From an uncultured Pelagibacteraceae bacterium (GTDB lineage Bacteria > Pseudomonadota > Alphaproteobacteria > Pelagibacterales > Pelagibacteraceae), in the NCBI GenBank assembly GCA_902538885.1, contig CACBGU010000008.1, forward strand, positions 1 to 39,420: a stretch of 39,420 nucleotides of DNA, given 5' to 3'. The position numbers were made by a program, and so were the translations under genes. Under the pieces are notes generated by a model. It made no database searches and was not told where the DNA came from. It was given only the letters and a program-made list of their open reading frames with translations. Positions 36,526-39,420 of the stretch are shown here, in pieces. How positions within the stretch are numbered: the stretch's first letter is position 1; the number at the start of each line of letters is the position of its first letter.

Positions 36526-37827
36526 ATGAGTTTGAGTGAACAGCTAAAACAGAAAATAGCTAGAGTTAAACTTAAAGAAACAGGCACATTTGTTTCAATT
36601 TATGCTGGGGATCTTATTTATGATATTTTAAGAATAGATCCAAGAGTTATAGATGGAGTTGATTTTTTAAGAAAGAATGATTTATCGAACGTTTTAAAGT
36701 TTGGAAAACAAGAAATTGCAGATAGAGCTGAAAAATCAGAACAATCTTTAGCAGGATTGTATGATAGTTATACTGGTTATACTTTCGAGAGAGTAGTCGC
36801 CTTAGATTTTCAACAAAAAGGAGCTGAAGTTCAATTTCCAAATTCAGCTCAACAGTCTGGACATGATTTGGTTATTAATAGTGAAAAATTTCAGGTTAAA
36901 ACTCAAGGTGATGGAATAGATATAATTGAAAAACATTTTGAAAAATATCCAAATATTTCTGTCATTACTAATAGTGAAGCTTATGAAAAATTTGCTGAAA
37001 AGTATCCTGATAAAGCACACATGGTTATCAATAGTGGTTTTAGTCATGACCAGACAGAAAATTTAGTTAAAGAAAGTACCGATGCTGCTGTTGAAGTTTT
37101 TGAAGATAATAATTTATTTGGAACAGCAATCCCTGAAATACTTGGAATAGTTTCAATTATTTCTATAGGAAAAAATTTTATGAGTTGGTCAAGAGGAGAT
37201 ACTGACCTTGAAACGGCTTTAAAAAACGTTGCTATCGATAGTGTTGGCAAATTTGCAGGTGCAGGGGTGGGTGCAAAGATAGGATCTTTTATATTGCCAC
37301 CGTTTGGAACAATTGTGGGAGGCACTTTAGGTTTCATGTTTGGTGGAAGTTTGGCAAATGAATATAAAATTGAAAATTATTGCAAATATGAAATGGAAAA
37401 TTTAGATAAAGCTATTGATGATTATCTAAAGAAAAGTGAGGAGATCATAAGCAAAAATAATAAAACTTTTGAAAAAAAAGTTAAATATTTAAATGATGCT
37501 TTAAAAAAGAAAAAAGGGAAAAGAGCAAGAGAATTTGAAGTTTTCATTAATAAAAAAATTATTCAAGAGAGAAAAAATAAACAAAGTATTATTAATACAC
37601 TTATAAAATATTTTAAAAGATCAAGGAGAGGTATAGAAAAATTTGAAGTTCTATCCCCAAAATTTAAAGATGAAATTAGCTCAACTAAATATAATCAATA
37701 TGCTTTAGAGGCTTTAAATTTATCAATGGACAATGGTGTTAGGCCAGAATTTATTCCTATTGAGGCTGATAATCTTTTTGACAAAGTTAAAAAATTTATG
37801 GATGCAGCAAAAAAACATGGTGTTTAA
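36526..37827 (+). CDS. Unrecognised 433-aa protein with nuclease-like motif and glycine-rich membrane segment
   Basis: I do not recognise this family. Four parts can be seen. Residues 1-75 are helical. Residues 80-170 look like a restriction-endonuclease-type core: Glu88 in a helix (YTFERVVALDF), then GHD (Asp114) and a strand ending Q123-V-K125, giving E...D...QxK, close to PD-(D/E)XK. Residues 198-219 are hydrophobic, and 241-276 are a glycine-zipper-like stretch (GKFAGAGVGAKIG, FGTIVGGTLGFMFGG) able to enter membranes. Residues 290-433 are a charged, probably coiled-coil tail. No signal peptide. It is first in the cassette after the tRNA, 5 bases before the next gene. A nuclease or membrane-acting effector role is inference. 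Confidence 0.6.
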   Translation: MSLSEQLKQKIARVKLKETGTFVSIYAGDLIYDILRIDPRVIDGVDFLRKNDLSNVLKFGKQEIADRAEKSEQSLAGLYDSYTGYTFERVVALDFQQKGAEVQFPNSAQQSGHDLVINSEKFQVKTQGDGIDIIEKHFEKYPNISVITNSEAYEKFAEKYPDKAHMVINSGFSHDQTENLVKESTDAAVEVFEDNNLFGTAIPEILGIVSIISIGKNFMSWSRGDTDLETALKNVAIDSVGKFAGAGVGAKIGSFILPPFGTIVGGTLGFMFGGSLANEYKIENYCKYEMENLDKAIDDYLKKSEEIISKNNKTFEKKVKYLNDALKKKKGKRAREFEVFINKKIIQERKNKQSIINTLIKYFKRSRRGIEKFEVLSPKFKDEISSTKYNQYALEALNLSMDNGVRPEFIPIEADNLFDKVKKFMDAAKKHGV

Positions 37828-37832
37828 TAATA

Positions 37833-38174
37833 ATGTTTAAATGGGTTAAAAACAGAATTTCCAAAAGAATTAATAAAGAAATGGATGGATGCATAATTCA
37901 AAATTTAAACTTTGTTAATATGATAGAAACAGAAGAGTTCGTATTTAACAGAAATATTGATCAAGATATTTTAAATAGAATTTATGAAATTAAAGAGAGA
38001 ACGAAAGAATATGACAAAACCAAACTTCCTGGAAATAATTTTAAACCTCATGAAACAGATGAATTATTAGAAATGAATATGCATTGTAGAAATATTTGGA
38101 CAAATTATTTTAAGAAAAATGCGTTTGATTTTGACAAGGTGTTTTCTAGTGATGATCTTGACAATGAAAATTAG
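37833..38174 (+). CDS. Hypothetical protein, 113 aa
   Basis: I do not recognise this protein. It has a basic amphipathic N-terminus (residues 1-17, MFKWVKNRISKRINKE), a largely helical charged middle and an acidic end. There is no signal peptide or membrane helix. It starts 5 bases after the 433-residue gene, so the two are probably co-translated, and a partner or antidote role would fit the arrangement, though nothing in the sequence proves it. Coding potential is supported by position, composition and a clean frame. Confidence 0.65.
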   Translation: MFKWVKNRISKRINKEMDGCIIQNLNFVNMIETEEFVFNRNIDQDILNRIYEIKERTKEYDKTKLPGNNFKPHETDELLEMNMHCRNIWTNYFKKNAFDFDKVFSSDDLDNEN

Positions 38175-38192
38175 AAAATTTAATTTATTTTA

Positions 38193-38384
38193 ATGACAAT
38201 CTCACAAATAATTATCGCCATTATAGTTGTTGGTCTATCAATAATTCTGCCAATTTATTATTCTCAAAAAAAAAAGAAAGAAAATCTCCAAAAAGAAGAG
38301 GCAATCGAAAGAATGCAAATAAGAGAATACGGAAGAAAAATTAATGAGGAAACAAGAACCAAGTATAGAGAGAAAAAAAATTAA
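38193..38384 (+). CDS. Small single-pass membrane protein, 63 aa
   Basis: One strongly hydrophobic N-terminal helix (about residues 4-23, IIIAIIVVGLSIILPIYY) is followed by a highly charged tail rich in Lys, Glu and Arg (residues 24-63). Positive residues right after the helix suggest the tail stays in the cytoplasm. Family unknown. It lies 18 bases after the 113-residue gene and 9 bases before the DUF4268 gene, so it is likely part of the same transcript. Small anchored proteins of this form are typical of phage, toxin-antitoxin and defence loci but also of ordinary unknown genes. Confidence 0.55.
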   Translation: MTISQIIIAIIVVGLSIILPIYYSQKKKKENLQKEEAIERMQIREYGRKINEETRTKYREKKN

Positions 38385-38393
38385 CAATTAATT

Positions 38394-39350
38394 ATGTCTA
38401 AAGAAAAACTAGGAAGATTGGAAAAAGTAGATTTAAGAGATATTTGGGAAAAAGAAGATACCCATTTCACACCTTGGCTTGCCAAAGAAGAGAATATTGA
38501 GCTACTTGGTTCGGCTATTGATATGGATTTAGTAGTTGAAGCTGAAGAGAAAGAAGTTGGTCCTTTTAGAGCCGATATTCTTTGCAAAGATATTGCTACT
38601 AACAATTGGGTCTTAGTCGAAAATCAACTTGAAAGAACTGATCACAAACATCTTGGTCAGTTGCTCACTTATGCAACTGGATTAGATGCTGTAACAATTA
38701 TATGGGTGGCCTCTGAATTCACAGAAGAACATAGAGCTACACTAGATTGGTTAAATAAAATAACTGATACGCAATATAATTTTTTTGGAATTAAAGTTGA
38801 GTTATTTAAAATAGGGGACTCTAAAGTTGCACCTGTATTTAATGTTGTTAGCAAACCAAACAATTGGTCTAGAAGTATTTCATCTGCAGCTTCAAAAATT
38901 GCTAACGAAGATGTAGGTGAAACTAAAGTTTTGCAACTTAAGTTTTGGAGTGCTCTTAATGATACAATTAAATCTAAAGACGATACTCCGCTTAAAGTTC
39001 AAAAAGCTTCCCCAAAACATTGGCATACTTTCTCAATTGGAAAATCAGGCGTTCATATGTCTATGACATTTAATTCAAAAGAAGATGTTTTAGGAATAGA
39101 AGTCTATGTAGTTAAAGATCAAAGTATTTTTGATAGTTTAGAAGAAGACAAAGTCCAAATAGAAAAAGAAATAGGTGAGAAATTAAGTTGGCAACCACTT
39201 CCAGGAAGATCAGCCTCTAGAATTAAGTTATACAGAAATAATTCTGTATTAGACAATGAATCAGAATGGAACTCTTATATAGATTGGTCTATAGAAAATT
39301 TAGAAAAATTTTATCACACATTTAAATCAAGATTAAAAAATATTGATTAA
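38394..39350 (+). CDS. DUF4268 domain protein with PD-(D/E)XK-like nuclease core
   Basis: The N-terminal half matches DUF4268-family proteins: FTPWLAKEENIELLGSAI, GPFRADILCKD, WVLVENQLERTDHKHLGQL and YATGLDAVTIIWVA. Asp61 with E76-N-Q78 gives the D...ExQ variant of the PD-(D/E)XK nuclease core, with Gln89 in the following helix. The C-terminal part (about 165-318) holds the DUF4268 domain proper, with FWSALNDTI and the LPGRSASRIKLYR segment. Length (318) is typical. Function is not established; such proteins turn up in accessory regions and near restriction systems. It is the fourth gene of the cassette. Confidence 0.85.
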   Translation: MSKEKLGRLEKVDLRDIWEKEDTHFTPWLAKEENIELLGSAIDMDLVVEAEEKEVGPFRADILCKDIATNNWVLVENQLERTDHKHLGQLLTYATGLDAVTIIWVASEFTEEHRATLDWLNKITDTQYNFFGIKVELFKIGDSKVAPVFNVVSKPNNWSRSISSAASKIANEDVGETKVLQLKFWSALNDTIKSKDDTPLKVQKASPKHWHTFSIGKSGVHMSMTFNSKEDVLGIEVYVVKDQSIFDSLEEDKVQIEKEIGEKLSWQPLPGRSASRIKLYRNNSVLDNESEWNSYIDWSIENLEKFYHTFKSRLKNID

Positions 39351-39358
39351 AGTTTGAT

Positions 39359-39420
39359 ATGAAAAAAAAGAAAAAAAAATCAAGAGTCATTGCTGATGAT
39401 ATAGAATTTAATTATGGATG
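39359..39420 (+). CDS. Start of a lysine-rich reading frame, cut by the window edge
   Basis: An ATG 8 bases after the DUF4268 stop opens a frame that runs to the last base of the window. The 20 visible residues begin with six lysines after the Met, then SRVIADDIEFNYG. Spacing and direction match the preceding genes, so it is probably the fifth gene of the cassette. Too little is visible to assign a family. The poly-lysine start also makes an RNA-binding or disordered tail possible. Confidence 0.5.
   Translation, partial: MKKKKKKSRVIADDIEFNYG

Noticed and set aside
37044..37337. 97-residue minus-strand frame inside the 433-residue gene
   Set aside because: Its proline-rich content is the reverse complement of the glycine-zipper region, with no neighbouring signals.
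1..39420. CRISPR arrays, insertion sequences, rRNA genes, integrases
   Set aside because: No spaced direct-repeat array, transposase or integrase motif, or rRNA sequence was seen on either strand; only one tRNA is present.

Overview
The window is strongly AT-rich and very densely coded. Genes commonly abut or overlap by 1 to 20 bases through TAATG and ATGA junctions, and Shine-Dalgarno sequences are sparse. The gene order is alphaproteobacterial (rpsB-tsf-frr-uppS-cdsA-dxr-bamA-skp-fabZ-lpxD-lpxA-lpxI-lpxB; lexA next to gltX and trp; ispDF-pgpA-cinA; ntrYX-trkAH). Together with the streamlining and an rpsB leader at a site where such an element is described for Pelagibacter, this points to a SAR11 (Pelagibacterales) marine bacterium. 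That assignment is inferred from the sequence character and was not searched.

Layout. (1) 1-2613: the 3' part of dnaE, cut by the window edge. (2) 2614-14378, plus strand: a structured rpsB leader, then a translation, isoprenoid, phospholipid, outer-membrane and lipid A superoperon (rpsB, tsf, frr, uppS, cdsA, dxr, bamA, skp-like, fabZ, lpxD, lpxA, lpxI, lpxB). (3) 14358-21767, minus strand: a ppiD-like gene, trpE, trpG, trpD, trpC, then lexA behind its own SOS box, then gltX. (4) 21824-28275, plus strand: tpiA, secG, pyrG, kdsA, eno, ftsB-like, lipA, ratA/coq10-like. (5) 28268-30320, minus strand: ispDF, pgpA, cinA C-terminal type. (6) 30345-36286, plus strand: ntrY, ntrX, trkA, trkH. (7) 36315-36391: tRNA-Arg(TCT). 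(8) 36392-39420, plus strand: an accessory cassette. It starts with a repeat-rich control region and holds an unrecognised 433-aa protein with a nuclease-like motif and a glycine-rich membrane segment, a 113-aa orphan, a 63-aa single-pass membrane protein, a DUF4268 family protein with a PD-(D/E)XK-like core, and the start of a lysine-rich reading frame.

Regions 1 to 6 are housekeeping. Their main interest is reduction: genes usually present in the corresponding alphaproteobacterial clusters (pyrH, rseP, gltA, comEC, moaC/moeA, pdh genes, dusB, ntrBC, hfq) are absent from their expected slots, and several proteins are trimmed. NtrY lacks a PAS domain, and NtrX lacks GAFTGA and the Walker B glutamate. 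CdsA is short with an altered signature. The PpiD-like protein is short with a weak PPIase region.

The best candidate for something undescribed is the tRNA-adjacent cassette. Two proteins with nuclease-like cores and two membrane-associated products sit together behind a control region of inverted and direct repeats. A defence, toxin or mobile-element role is inference only.
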